Shown here: one piece after another, positions 12,101 through 24,530 of the stretch | Layout of the letters: each line of letters starts with the position of its first letter | Position numbering within the stretch: the stretch's first letter is position 1 | From: Prosopocoilus inquinatus | Lineage: Eukaryota > Arthropoda > Insecta > Coleoptera > Lucanidae | Direction of reading: 5' to 3' | NCBI GenBank assembly: GCA_036172665.1 | Contig: CM069872.1 | Location: forward strand, 41,588,101 to 41,652,100 | Length of the DNA: 64,000 bases | Notes under the pieces: generated by a model | What the model was told of the DNA's origin: nothing | Seen by the model: only the letters and a program-made list of their open reading frames with translations | Databases searched by the model: none | Program-made: the position numbers and the translations under genes

Positions 12101-12416
12101 TACAGGATGACTACTCAAGAATTTCCACTTTTTTATTTTTGAACTTGAAAAAAAAATGGGTAATAGAAACCTTATACAGACTAATTAAAAGCTTTTGGTG
12201 ACGTTTACAGAAAAAAAAAGTGTTTATCGGGGGGTGGATCAAAGTTTGAAGTGTTTGAGAAGGCAGAATTTTTATTTAAATTTATCTTTGCTTTCTAAGT
12301 TTTTTTATCTGCCAGGTATTATTCTTAGAAACCATTGTGTCGATAATTGGTTCCGAGGATATTACCAGCGGATAAATTTATCAGGAGGTGCAAAAATCTG
12401 GTCTGAATAGTATAAG
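12101..12416. mobile_element. Left terminal segment of a TGTACAGGATGACTAC repeat
   Basis: TGTACAGGATGACTACTCAA and the following roughly 30 bp recur inverted at 14295-14353. The two could be ends of one 2.25-kb element later split by the hAT insertion at 12424, or two separate fragments. No transposase reading frame is visible between them. Confidence 0.45.
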
Positions 12417-12423
12417 TTGTGAC

Positions 12424-13063
12424 CAGTAGCGGCTTTTCAGGGTAGGCAAGGTAGGCCTACCCTAACATTTAAAAAAGAAATAAATATTATATTTATTATA
12501 TTATTATATTATTTATTACAAATATCTAAATATCTGATTGGTTATTTTTAGTGGATATTTTGTCAAAGAGGTAATAGTGGTCCATTTCTGAATGTTCCTA
12601 AGTTTCATTTCTGAACGGATCCTGTGTTGTTATGGTGTGGTTGGTCCAGAGAATAGGCCAAGTTATTTTTCGCCTTAAATCTTCATAAAAGGATCACGCG
12701 TTTAATATGTTTATCTCTTTCTATCCCAGCGCTAGACTGACATTTAGGCGACTGATCGTGTCGCCTCGGGTTATTCAGAATTATTCGTTCAAGAAACGTC
12801 TCTGACTGGATGTTTTTTTAATTTTCGTATTATTTATATTATTTATAATAACAGTTTGGTCATTCCATCATAATTTACGTATGAATAATTTTGAACATTG
12901 TGAGTATTATTATTATTAATCATTACCGTCATGAATGTTCCGTCTACAAGTCAGGTGCCAATGTTTGACAACCAAACAAAATTTATTTCTTGCGACTATA
13001 ACAATAATTATTTCTTCTTCACTATGTCGCCTACCCTGGATCATTAACCACGAGCCGCCACTG
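12424..13063. mobile_element. Non-autonomous hAT element (CAGTGGCGGCT ends) with perfect 8-bp duplication
   Basis: The ends are CAGTAGCGGCT and, inverted, CAGTGGCGGCT, both followed by CAGGGTAGGC-type sequence. The flanks are identical: GTTGTGAC at 12416-12423 and 13064-13071, fitting the hAT duplication pattern nTnnnnAn. The 640-bp element carries no transposase. The CAGTGGCGG end type is common in the Tip100/Zaphod branch of hAT; that subfamily placement is inference. Confidence 0.85.
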
Positions 13064-13754
13064 GTTGTGACATGTGTAAGTAAAGATGTCCGAAGGTATA
13101 ATGTGTGATAACTAGTTTCATAGACAAAATTTTAGGATTTATTTGAACAAAGTTTAAAAAAATTAAATTTGGGGATCATTATTTAAATTTTAAAGAAGTA
13201 CAGTTTCATAAAATTATCTAAAATATTTTCTCACAAGATTTATAACATGATATGAGTTAGAAAAACTAGACAGATTTGAATATCCTCAAAAAAACTTTCT
13301 TTTGTGTCGTTTACCTTCAATTTTTATTTGATATTTTTCCAATTTAAATGTGATCCTGGCTGCTCTTTAAAATAGTCTCCTCTCGTTTTTAAAATTTCGG
13401 TGCTTTGATTGGCTACACTACAGAAACTCAAATGAATCATTTGGATTTCATAAAGTAACCTGTTAAAACACGCGAAATTTTATTTTGTCGGTGGCAACAT
13501 GCAGCCACATTTTCTCAAATCCCAAATTACAAATAATAACCCACCTCCAAGTTATACATAACTAAAGCTCACAAAATGTGTAATCATATGCATAATCTCT
13601 AAACTGACATTATTTGTATGAAATTATTTTAAGCCTCAACGATTTCCACCAACCGCCATCAACAAAACAAAATTTTCCAATGTTTATATTACAAAATAAC
13701 GCAGTTTCTTAACCTTTTTTTCGTGTCTAAGAATCAAAATAGAAAAAATAGTAT

Positions 13755-13900
13755 AAAATACGTGTTTCATAAGACATTTTGTCGCACTAGTCATTTAGAA
13801 AACTCGTCTCCGACTCGTTTTCTGTGCGCTACAATCAGGTCTTATGAAACTTATTTTTTTGCCACCATGACTTAAATATTTCATAAGACTTCTTGCAAAA
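13755..13900. repeat. Short inverted repeat around TTTCATAAGAC
   Basis: GTTTCATAAGACATTTTG at about 13764 and AGGTCTTATGAAAC at about 13837 are inverted copies, and an ATTTCATAAGACTT follows at about 13879. CG-containing CTCGTCTCCGACTCG lies in the centre. It is probably a decayed MITE; no clear duplication was found. Confidence 0.4.
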
Positions 13901-14252
13901 TTTATTTTTTTAATCTTTGTTTAACTGAAGCCGTCAAATTTCATCTACAAATATCCACTTTACACATTTCACGGCTTTGGAGATCTTCAGACGTAGAACG
14001 CGAAGAATAATGACGTTTAAAAAAGTATATCTCGATAACTATTCATTTTACAATATATTATTAAGACAGTGTCAAACTAGAATTTAATTTAGCATCCAAA
14101 TGTGTATAAATATACCGAGTGAATTAGTCAAAATAAGTATTGTAATAAATATTTCTTTCTAAAGGCTGTTATACATTATACTAATTTATGTTACAATAAA
14201 ATAGTACCTACCAAAGCATTTTAGCGAAGAAATTTGTTTTACATTATCCTAA

Positions 14253-14353
14253 AACTTGACATGTTATACTTTTTTTTGGTATCATTTTATAATGATAATT
14301 TAAAACTGGTTCAAAAATACAAGGGGTGGGAATTCTCGCGTAGTCACCCTGTA
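14253..14353. mobile_element. Right terminal segment of the TGTACAGG(R)TGACTAC repeat
   Basis: It reads, inverted, TGTACAGGGTGACTACGCGA and then a tail similar to 12112-12150. See the segment at 12101. The ORF at 14244-14456 is a by-product. Confidence 0.45.
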
Positions 14354-14437
14354 CATGCAACAAGGTCTCTGTAAGCACTATAGAAATACACTTCATATAG
14401 AAATAATTACCAAAATGGATGATATCCACATCCCTTA

Positions 14438-14560
14438 GGCCCGTATTCATAAACAAAACTACGCTGTGCGTTTGTTTACAATTCGCTGTATTTCATAAAC
14501 TGTACGTACTTTTCGCATCTTGGGAAAATAATTTATGAAACGTTCTTAAACTCTGACTGA
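14438..14560. mobile_element. GGCCCGTATTCATAAAC-type MITE end (partial)
   Basis: After TTA, the GGCCCGTATTCATAAACAAA end matches the end type at 41369 and the related ends at 47984, 56583 and 57601. I could not identify its partner end. Confidence 0.4.
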
Positions 14561-14950
14561 TTATGCGCCCAAAATGTGTTATTAAACAAAAAAAGCTTAT
14601 TATATGTCCTTTTTGTAAATCGATTGTAATTTACTTACGCCGTGCTATGTTTAAAAAAAGTCTCAAGATGTACAACACCATGTATAAGTGCAATAAAGTA
14701 TTATACATAACTAAAACAATGTGGCTCTATTAACGTTCAACGTTAAAATCGAGAATCGAATCGATTACCTGTATTATAATAATTAATTTATAATTGTAAA
14801 CGTTTTCGAATAAAGAAATTCAAAATTGAATCAATTAAATGATTGGTTACGGTCCGTTTTACCACAGATTTATAAGAAGTGCAGCTCCCGATGTAAGTAT
14901 AAGGCGTGTACAATTGATCGTAAACTGCTTTCCGTTGATAACTGCATATA

Positions 14951-15043
14951 CAGTGTGTGTGACTAACTGCAGTTCATCCAACTTAACCAAATCCGTGTCT
15001 CTTTTAACTCTTTTAATGCTGAGAATGTTGTCTGAGACACCTG
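14951..15043. mobile_element. Very short TA-flanked MITE
   Basis: CAGTGTGTGTGACTAAC and the inverted right end CAGGTGTCTCAGACAAC lie 93 bp end to end with TA on both sides. Terminal similarity is moderate. Confidence 0.45.
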
Positions 15044-15099
15044 TATACCAATTATTTGACTATATGTATGTCCGTTTATAATCTAAGGTACTTCTTGTT

Positions 15100-17790
15100 A
15101 ATGAAATATTAAATTGCGGTCTAATCTCTTGTAATCACTACAACGAATAAGCAGACAAGTAGACCATAGGTGAATTATGTATTATTATTGAAGGCCGGCT
15201 GCTTCTGAAAGCGGTCTGAAAGGATATATTTTATTGAGAGACATTACTTCTAATTCTAACTGTACATATCTGATGTGCATAACTTTATGTTGTTGTGTTA
15301 GGAAATAATAGTCTTTTTTTTGCAAAAAACACCCTCTAGTAACCCCTGTCCATATCCAACGAGAATGATATTTCTTATTCGCCTATGCAATTATCAATAT
15401 ATCGACTTTTAAATTAATCTTGTAATCCACGTTACTGTAAAAAATTAGTAATCACATTTAGTGATGTCGCAGTTCTGCCAATTATGTGTGTCGCTAACCG
15501 GAAAGCTCTAACCAAAAACTAATTATGCAAAAGTAGAGAAAAGTTGTAAATAAAATGGAAACTATGATTTTATTAATTTCAAAGGCATATCATTAAATTT
15601 AATTGGACGTTAATTATTTAAAGCTGTTATTGATTTCACTTTATACATATGTGCGACAAATTGATTATATTTTGATAAATAATGCAATAATTCCACTTTT
15701 TTTTAATTTTTAAAGGAAATAACATTCTTTTATCGTTCTAATAATGTGTAGAATGATTTTATTGAGGACAATTTGAATCTTAAGCCTTACAAAATGATTT
15801 CAGCATTGTTTCTATTAACAAGGAAGTCTTGATAATAGATAAAATTGACCATTTTGCCGTCTCTTGGGATACAAATTCATTGTTCGTAATAATGTTCTAA
15901 ATACCAGCAGTTAGAAACCAGAATAAATTCCAAAATGCACTGTTTTAATTTAGAACTGATACAAATAGTATAAATAAAAAGGGAAAAACTAGAAAACAGG
16001 AAAGGCAATAATTGTACAGACATTAGTAACGAGTAAAATTTATTACAAAATTTGTAGTTATAATTCGATGGATAACATGTAAAATTAGTACAAATATCGA
16101 CGTTTCATTTTACATATCTTGAAAAATCTGCCCTCTTATAAACGTCCCTATTTAAACCGACTTTATAATCTGTCCGACGAGTTAAAATCACGTGTTAAAA
16201 TCTAACAAGATGCGATTTTAAAACATCGATGAATAAAAAAGAAAAACTGAGCGGAAGAAACTGTGCAGTGATTTCAAACACATTTGTTCGGGAATTAATC
16301 ATTAATTCAACTACAACTTAAGTAATCGAGAAATAAATTCTGCATGTCATTAACAGTTTTTCATTCACGAAAAGATTATTTGACTGAAGCAAACAAGATG
16401 TAAAATTAATTTCGAACGATTAATGATTTGCCAATCCTCTGTTGATTGCGAAATTTTGCGATGACATAAACACTAAATTATGAGTTTTTAAATTGCGTAC
16501 GTAATAGATCTGATACGTGGAGGTAACGTAACTTTCACAAGAATATATCATCATTACAGAACAATGGAAGAAATTTTCTGTAGCAAAGATGGAGAAGGCA
16601 CTACCTGTAAGTCTATTTTACAATATGGCATGTTGACTTTACGTGGCGTATATTATTGCGATTTTTAGTTTATATTTGGTATACATTGTTATTTTTTTGT
16701 AATAAATGTGAATGTCGAATATAATTAGGAAAACACTAATGCTAGAAACTGAAATTAGCTCGACGTCTAGCCGCTATTCTTTTGCTGCAATCATCTTACA
16801 ATTCAGAATTAACGCAGTCAAATTTTCCCTCAAAGAAAACTGTATCTACATGTTTGTTATTCGAGTTTCCTGTTGCAATAAATACACTCCAGTGTAGACA
16901 CAGTAAACGTTTATAATCTAATGTCGAATTTCGAAACGCCATGCGGCGAAGGCGGCGGCGGCGGCGGCACGGGGTGAAAGCCTGAGTCACTCTTTGAAAG
17001 GCAGAAAAATTTAACTAACAAACACACTGTTAAACTAACACAACCAATGTAAATATCGCTTATCTTTCACTGATTATGGATGATCTGCTATACTTCGTAT
17101 GCATTATTTATAAACCGTGATGCCATCTCTTTAGAGGAGGAGAACGCGGTCATTTCCGATAAACAATTCCTGAAGGTGACGTAGGTGATTCATAAGGCTT
17201 ACGCAGACTTATCTCAGAGGCAGTGAAAAGTATGGGATTGTGTGACTCTGATCCTGGGCTGTGATTGCTGGTTGCATTACTTTGACCGAGAAGTGTCGCA
17301 TAAATTTGTCGATGATTGTACTTGAGGAGACAATGAGACTTGTCCCACATGTACTGATTCATAGAAATTGAATCCTCAAGGAAAACACAAGAAATTAATT
17401 GTATACTTCGAAATTACTGGTTATTAACTTGCTTTTATAGACGCCAAGAGCCAGTCTGTAAGAATTAATAAGGAAGCTTCGTTTTGTTCTGAAGAATCCT
17501 CTTAGAGTTGCTGTGTTTGTTTTTTGATCCAATTAAATTAAGTTGTTTTCATCAGATCTGCTTTCTTGAATAATTTTAGAAGCACATTTTTTTTTGGATA
17601 AATTCGTAACTGCACAAGTTTAAGATAACTGATAATTCGAAACACTTCAGGAGAATCTATTTCTACAAAGGAATCCTCCAATTTGAAATGAATGAAGCAG
17701 AAATCACGAAACAGTTTGACTATAAAACAATTCCAAATCGACAACGGAGGTCATGTTCGATGCCAATGTTATGTCGGCACAAAAAAAGTT
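15100..17790. other. AT-rich intronic sequence with a (GGC)n microsatellite and no gene recognised
   Basis: A (GGC)n run lies at about 16943-16968. A candidate micro-exon-like context (TCATTACAG before ATGGAAG at about 16556, CTACCT|GTAAGT at about 16607) is noted but unsupported. No complete transposon was seen. Confidence 0.4.
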
Positions 17791-18059
17791 TGTACTCAGT
17801 GGCGTAGCAACGGTTCAGTTCGCCTAGATGTTACTTATCGTGCTCCTCTTCTTCTTCCTTAAAATATGCTGAGCACATTTTGCAATTTTTTTAAAGCAAA
17901 ATTAAATGAGACAGAAATAAGTTTCAACTTTTCAAGGACTTTTTTAGTTCAAATAGTCCTGGGGCGGACCTTTAACATTAAGGGTCTTGGACTAACACTG
18001 TCGGGCGGCCTATCCAATTAACCCAAGTTTTTTGTATAGCTGACTACTGGTAACGATTT

Positions 18060-18690
18060 AAAAGGCAACGTTGCTGTTAACTGGTCGTCTACAGCATCAC
18101 TTCACTTCTCTGAAAATAGTAACAGATAACGCCATTATTACGGCTCTTATGCTGTGGCTGAGGTACGTTTCAAGATTCGCATACCGTGGCCGGGGTACAT
18201 TTCAAGATGCGCATGTTTGGACATGCATAATCAGGCTTCGGATGTTTCGAGTAAGATTGCCAATTTCTAAGTTTCATAAATCGGGACGTTGTCTTTGACG
18301 AATCGGGCATGTCCAAAAAAAATCGAATTTTTAAAATCTTTATTAAAAGATTTTTTCAAAAAGTTAGATTTGCAACGCAATAACGTACTCGCTAACCATT
18401 AAAACTGAATACTGTAAATACCGACTGTAGACTGTACCTACTCGTAGAGTCTTATGAGGATATTTAATCAATAAATTTAATATTTTTTATCGCTCCAAAA
18501 AACGAAAAGCGGTGATGCCTTTCACTGTTTGCCTACAGGTAACACGTTAGTTCTCTGAAAATGTTGAGGGATAACTTATTAGTATAGTGCTTATGCTGTA
18601 ACCGAGGTGTGTTTCAAGATTCGAATGACTGTCGCGGCCGAGGTATATTTCAAGATTCGCGTATTTAGACATAATCAGGCCACGGCCAGC
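18060..18690. repeat. Diverged duplicated segment (GAGGTACGTTTCAAGATTCG family)
   Basis: About 18060-18300 and 18535-18690 share TCTCTGAAAAT, a GATAAC block, CTTATGCTGT, GAGGTRYGTTTCAAGATTCG twice, and CATAATCAGGC. Within each unit the GAGGTA...TTTCAAGAT phrase occurs twice. The last part of unit 1 recurs at about 19440-19530 (ATCAGGCTT, GTTGCCAACTTCTAAGTTTC). Confidence 0.6.
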
Positions 18691-18972
18691 TGAATTGATA
18701 TGTCATATGCGGCCAGACCAATTCGCCTAAAAATGTGTTCCAGTAAAGCAAGCCTTGGAGTGTGTCAACTAGCGCCCTCGAACATTCATTATAATATTAT
18801 AATTAGATGTTACTATGGTTAAGATACCGACGCTAATTTTGACAATTTAAATTTCAGGATTAATTGACAGTACTCATAACCAAGAATTTCAAGGTGATAA
18901 TAATTTTGACGCTAGTTTTGAATTTGAGGGAGCCACTTGACACCCACTTTTCATTTTTTACGTAAGCTGCAT

Positions 18973-19183
18973 TCCTTTTGTCACTAATCTTAGCTCAGAT
19001 CAGATAAACGTCAATTCCGTTAGCTCGAAAAATTAAGTTTAAACGGAGATTTCAGCTTCCCACCTTATCGCTCGAGCACTTCCGTTGGTTGCTAAGTCGA
19101 AATATTCGTTCAAATTTTAGATACTTCTTCATGCTAACAGAAATGACGTTTATCTGATATAAGGTGAGATTTGTGGCAAATGG
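18973..19183. mobile_element. Palindromic MITE with ATCAGATAAACGTCA arms
   Basis: About 48 bp at the left (TTTTGTCACTAATCTTAGCT...CAGATAAACGTCAATTCCGT) is inverted at 19135-19183 (TGCTAACAGAAATGACGTTT...GAGATTTGTGGCAAA). The 211-bp element carries no coding sequence. Target duplication was not resolved. Confidence 0.6.
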
Positions 19184-19639
19184 AAAGCACCTAATAACAT
19201 TTTTTAATGCTCTTTGGACTGGCCGTATATATCAGGTACTTTCTTACGCTCACAAAATCGTGATCCAAACGTGTTTTGATTCAAAAACAGACATTCTTTT
19301 CTTTGAATCTCTCTATTTTTAAAACTTGTTTGGAATGAATTATGGTAATTCAAGTCAGGTGTTTTGTTGCAACAACTATGAAATTCAGAAACATGATTCA
19401 AACTTTTAAGCGAAAGAAAGCACCGACAGGTTTAGCTGACCGTGATCAGGCTTAAGATGTTTCGGATAGGGTTGCCAACTTCTAAGTTTCGTAAATCGTT
19501 GCCTTTGAAAAATCGAGACTTTTTGAAACGATGCTAAGATAATTTAGATTTCTATTTTTCGACCGCGTAGGGGCCCTTTGATTGAACGGAACTCTTGGCT
19601 GCTGCCCTTAAGGAGAGCATGCCTAAATCCGCCCCTGGT

Positions 19640-21700
19640 AAATACTGGATGGGGATTCAGTTCGGCGAAAAGTCGAACCGTCCTGCATGCAGATTAATTA
19701 GATTTTTTTTTAATTGATCTTGATGATTCAAATTCAAGAATGACTAACGAATATAAATAGTAACGTTTACGTAAAGTGTTCCTCAAAATTAAGATCTGAG
19801 AAGCAGAGCAAGACGACCGAATCGACCTGTACGTTAATTAGATAAGAGAAACACGAAATTTTTTCAAAATCAACCGCTTCAAACGCAGAATTCTCTTTTA
19901 ATTAAAAAAAAAAATAGTCCGAAAATTTGAACCAATTTATTACGAGACTTCGGTTTGATTATAAGACATAATAATTTTAAAAAATCAGAGCCATATGAAT
20001 AGACTTGATGTGGCTTATACGAATTGAATTTAGAATTTTGATTTTATCAAATATTGTTGGAAATGATTAAACCGACCTCTAAATGACATTTTGCTAAACG
20101 AATTCGGATTCAAAAATGTTTAACCCTGTATTTGTGACCGTCAAAATCGCGACAAATCTCTTCAAAATGGATAACACTGGATAGTTATACACTATCCGCT
20201 TCTCATATTGTGCATGACTTAGAAAAGGGCTCTGCTACTGGAATGTCATCCATTTAGTTTTACTCTACAGGATCAATGCCAAGCTTAACGAGTGCTGGGC
20301 CCAGACACACGCCTCTGTTTATGATTAAAATAATCCAAATTCAGTGATTCAAAATTAATTAAGGATTTTTTTTGTAGCACTCCAGTCAGTTTTAAACAAA
20401 CACATAGTCAATATGACACTAAGCTTTACGTGTACTGGGCCCGGGATAAATACCTTCTAGTAAGAGTCTGGCAGAATGGCGTGCGTCATAAACAAAAATG
20501 CAAGTGCAATTTGGTGCCAATATTTCAATCTGACTTTAAAAATAAGCAAGCACGTTAAATAATTTGACACTGACGGTGTCACTGCGGTCGCATTAAAGGA
20601 AGCTAATAAATCTTCTTGGGATACGTTCTTCTTTTTTGGTTAAATTTTAATCTAGACTTTCTTGAGTTGAAAGTTGACCTACATGTACAATCTCCAGTAA
20701 AAAAGTGGTCCTAAATGTCATTTAAAAATCAGATTGAATCGTCACAAATTAAACACGTCTTGTCGGGTGCGTTAGGTTTTGTTCAATTTGATAAACACAA
20801 CATACATGACACATGCCACTGGATAAATGTTTACGACAATAATAACTATGTCACTACAGAACACGTGTCGTCACTGTATCAACGAATGGCACTGAGACTA
20901 ATTTTTTCTATCATCACTGTATATCAAGGTTTCTGATGTTGTTGATATCAACCCCCTGGATCGATTAAAACTTAGAAGGGGCCAAGGGACCTGTCGGAGT
21001 CGGTTGAGGATCAAAGGAACCTCTAGGGGTCGTTTGGGGGTCGTTGAATTTATTAGTGATTGACTGGCAGTCGATTAATAAAATTTATTTGCTATTATAC
21101 TTTTTAATTTCATAATTTATTGCAGAGGATAACGCCCCCTTTAAAAACCCTTTTATTTCCCCCTTTAAAAACTTTCGTTGAAAATAATTGGTTATTAAAC
21201 GAAGTCAATTTTTTTTTCAAGCAAAGGTCACAAAACGTTTGGTAAAAACGTCAGTGACTGAAATAGGTATTAAAACTCGATTAAAATAATTGTCACTTAC
21301 GGCTAAAAGATGACGCTCTGAAAGAATCCTGTCGCACTTTGATTCTACATACGTACCGTAACACGCTTTATACGAAGACAGTTTACACTGCAATTTATAC
21401 GAGAAGCGTATGTTACTATACAAAGTAGTCAAGAATGATTGTTTGAGTTGGAAATATAATTGAGAGCATTTATTATTCAGCTATTTGCAACACTGCAACC
21501 GGATATGTTTTGTCGGTTTATTTGAAACTTTGAAAGATACTTGGCACAATATCAACTACGACAAGTTTGTAGGTTATGCGAATAAAATTTAACTGTGTGC
21601 AAAAACTTAAACTTGACATTCAAAACGATAATCTATGTATAACTAACTAAAGACTATCTCTCACAGGCTCTCGAACACATTTGCACTTGTCAATGTTGCT
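19640..21700. other. Intronic sequence, mostly unremarkable
   Basis: A short phrase, GCTTAACGAGTGCTGGGCCC (about 20283), recurs diverged at about 20422 (AAGCTTTACGTGTACTGGGC), suggesting a local duplication. No gene or complete mobile element was recognised. Confidence 0.4.
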
Positions 21701-21719
21701 GTTACGTGACGAATGTTAG

Positions 21720-22149
21720 TAGGGTTGCCACACGTCCAGATTTCCTCGGACACGTCCGGGTTTTACGCAGTCCGAGGACGTCCGGGCGGGTTTCGAAAAC
21801 TAGACCGGATTTTAGCTCCCAAACCCAAAACTGACTCGCAAAACAAAGGTCAGCATCTGATAAAAAGACGATAAAAAGTTGATGAATAAAAAAATAGGGT
21901 TGCAATTAAAAAATTATGTTGACATTACAGCGAAAAAATAAATGCGGATCAACAAAATATTTTTAAAATGTGTATTTTCAAAATTAAAAATTTACGTGTT
22001 TCTGGATTTTGCGGGGAAAAAACGTTTGGTATATAGAAATAAATACTCCTACATTTTTTTGTAACTAGTGAAATGTCTTCACCGTCCGAGTTTTGTCCGG
22101 ATTTTTAAGTAGCTGTCATGGTTTTCAAATTTTAGAGATGGCAACCCCT
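21720..22149. mobile_element. Probable non-autonomous hAT element with AGGGTTGCC ends
   Basis: The left end TAGGGTTGCCACACGTCC pairs with the right end, inverted AGGGGTTGCCATCTC, and both ends carry GTCCGGATT/GTCCGAG motifs inside. AATGTTAG (21712-21719) and ACTGTTAG (22150-22157) form an imperfect 8-bp duplication. It is 430 bp with no transposase frame. Confidence 0.65.
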
Positions 22150-22264
22150 ACTGTTAGAAAGTTACTCCAGTTATACCATTCGAAAGTAAAAGTATTGCCA
22201 ACTCAAATAACCATCTTGATCAGATTGTGTATGTTTGATTTAATTTTGAAGAAATGATTTACTG

Positions 22265-22920
22265 TGAATATTAAGACGAAAACGCGTATTTGAAAATAAA
22301 CGAGCGACGAGATGGCGCCCTAAATAATTCGCTACTAAAGTTACCGCCAACTTACTGTCTCACTCTCTTCTGCCTTTTTTTAATTCGGGATTAAATGGAA
22401 ACTGAAATTCCCAGGCAATACTAACTTGCTAGTTATTACTGATCCTGGTTATTAAAATTAAAATAAAATATCTTTCATTTTTGGTTAAGAGATGGGACTC
22501 TTCCCTTCATAATTCTCCTCGATTCTAAATTCTCAATTCAATTTTGAAATTAAAATCATCGCAAAGTAAGAAGACAAGGTTTTACTGAGAATGTCAGCGT
22601 GAAGAAAAAATGCAGTCACAAGAATCTAGGTTAAAATCGTTTTCCCTTTCGGTCAAGAGATGGCGCTCTGATTGATGCCCGTCTTTATTCCCGTTACGCA
22701 TTTCGAAATTAAATCAACGTGAAGTTAGAAGGCGGTGGCTTTGCTAACATCGGCAACTTGCATATGTAAATTTTTTTTTTCGATTTAATTAATTAAAAAA
22801 CATATTTTTGTCGGGAATATAATATAAAGACGAAAGCATTATTTGATATTTTTCGATTTAATTAATTTTCACTTTGGGACAATAGATGGCGCCTCAAACC
22901 ATTTTAATACAATGTGCTTA
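22265..22920. repeat. Degenerate tandem array carrying an AGATGGCGC motif four times
   Basis: GAGATGGCGCC, GAGATGGGACTC, GAGATGGCGCTC and TAGATGGCGCC occur at about 22310, 22490, 22658 and 22884. Units also share a GAAATTAAAATCA...CGCAAAGTAAGAAG block and an AAGACGAAA segment. Spacing is about 180, 168 and 227 bp. The motif is conserved better than the rest. Confidence 0.55.
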
Positions 22921-24006
22921 TTTATAGAAGCTAGATCCCTAATTATTTTTCTTTATTTGATCTTGCATCGATAATAGTGATCAAATTATAGAAGATTTTA
23001 TTTAATTTATTTCAGGCCAAAAAATAGACACGGATATCGTTACTTTGCCCGTTGCCGATATAGTAATAAGTAATAAAATAACTAACAATTTAACTAAGAA
23101 AACATATACCTGTAATAGTTTCTTAATTAGCTCATAGTTCATGGTCATTATTGTCCATTTTCATTTTTATTATTATTAAGTAAATAATTTTTAAAACTTT
23201 AGTCGGACACTGTTTAAATTAGAAGGAGCACTTTTCGGACATCAGTTTATCGGACAAGAGTCGACCACAATTATTATTATTATAAATTAGTTGACACAAT
23301 TTTAGATTAGAAACTGGCCGTGAGATGACGCGAACTAAACTGTTATTATAACAGTTGGTAATGGATATAATCTTTCTTCATTTATTAAGGGGTAAGTAAG
23401 AGGGAGTTTGTTGATGACAGACCATGGAAAACAGAATTACAGAAACAGCCCTTCTGAAATGAAAAGAGAGTGTTTCTAACTTTTAAATTTCTGTCCGTTG
23501 TAAGGACAATCTTTGTGCGGTTTTACACATACAGGATGGTTATACTTTGTACGTGAGAAGAACCACAATTCTAAGATCTCAAGAAAGAGAAACTGGTGTC
23601 GATTACCCTTAAATTTGAAAAATCTGCATCTAACATTACTCATTCTTATACATATCGTTTTAGAGTTATTGTAATAATTAAGCTTGGGTCGATGAAAGCT
23701 TTCTTTTCTTCTGGAGTTGATGCTTTCAAATATTCGGAAGCTCATTCTGTGCATAGTCGCAAACTGACGAATCCGAGTTTAAAAATTTTCAACAATCAAA
23801 ACGCCGCGTCGTTTGAATATCTTTTTTCCTCTTGGGTGATAAGACGATTAAATAAAATGTAGAGCAAATGGAAGTTAAAAATTATTATGATTTGTTTTAT
23901 ATTATTCTTTTAGAATTACTCTTTTTGGAGTTTTAATCAATTTAATTCTTCTACACGAACTTACTGTTTCATGTTGTTGCTTAATTAGTAAAGTATACTA
24001 GCCTGC

Positions 24007-24066
24007 ATTTTATGAAGTCGCAGTTTCTCGTTTAAATCGCATTATAAAGTGCGACTTCATGAAATG
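24007..24066. repeat. Hairpin with CATTTTATGAAGTCGCA arms
   Basis: A 17-bp arm (24007-24023) is inverted with one mismatch at 24050-24066 around a 26-bp loop. It could be a tiny MITE or a structured element. Confidence 0.55.
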
Positions 24067-24169
24067 AAGATTCCTTCAGCATGAAGTGAATGAATTTGAA
24101 ATTTACGAATCGAAAACGAACCATAACGCATAGAATTGCGTACAGAATATAGAAGATGGAAAGTAACAA

Positions 24170-24530
24170 GTTGTGGAGAGATTCATTTTACAAGTTAATG
24201 TGACCGAGGTAGGCAAAAGGCCCTTTTTATTGCAGCCTCCATCTCAGGTTTCAGATACAACACTGCACCTGCATTGCGAGCTCATAAAGCGCGCGTTGTT
24301 GCCGGCTCCTTCAGACCAGATACCGCCGGCGTTGCAGCAACTTGATTACCTTCATTTGTTCAGGAAATCTAAAATAAACTCTCGCCGCTGCTGCTCCTCC
24401 GCGAAGAAAAGTTCTTGTTTCGAGAGCGCTGATTATGCACTGATTTGCCAAACAAGCGTATCTACTGGCACTCTCGCATTAATGTGCAGTAACGTTCTAA
24501 TATATGTAAATTATAACCTTCCGACTCCTC
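24170..24530. promoter_or_regulatory. Non-repetitive GC-richer block: candidate enhancer
   Basis: It contrasts with the AT-rich flanks and lacks repeat signatures. It contains the 122-codon ORF at 24173-24541 (+), whose product I do not recognise. A coding origin is not excluded, but no splice or family signal supports it. Confidence 0.2.

Noticed and set aside
16556..16607. Micro-exon ATGGAAGAAATT... between acceptor-like and GTAAGT sites
   Set aside because: The acceptor has no pyrimidine tract and the segment has no link to mam protein.
17799..19640. A 1.8-kb hAT element bounded by CAGTGGCGTAGC and (inverted) CAGGGGCGGATTTAG
   Set aside because: The two ends match only over the first few bases and no 8-bp duplication was found.
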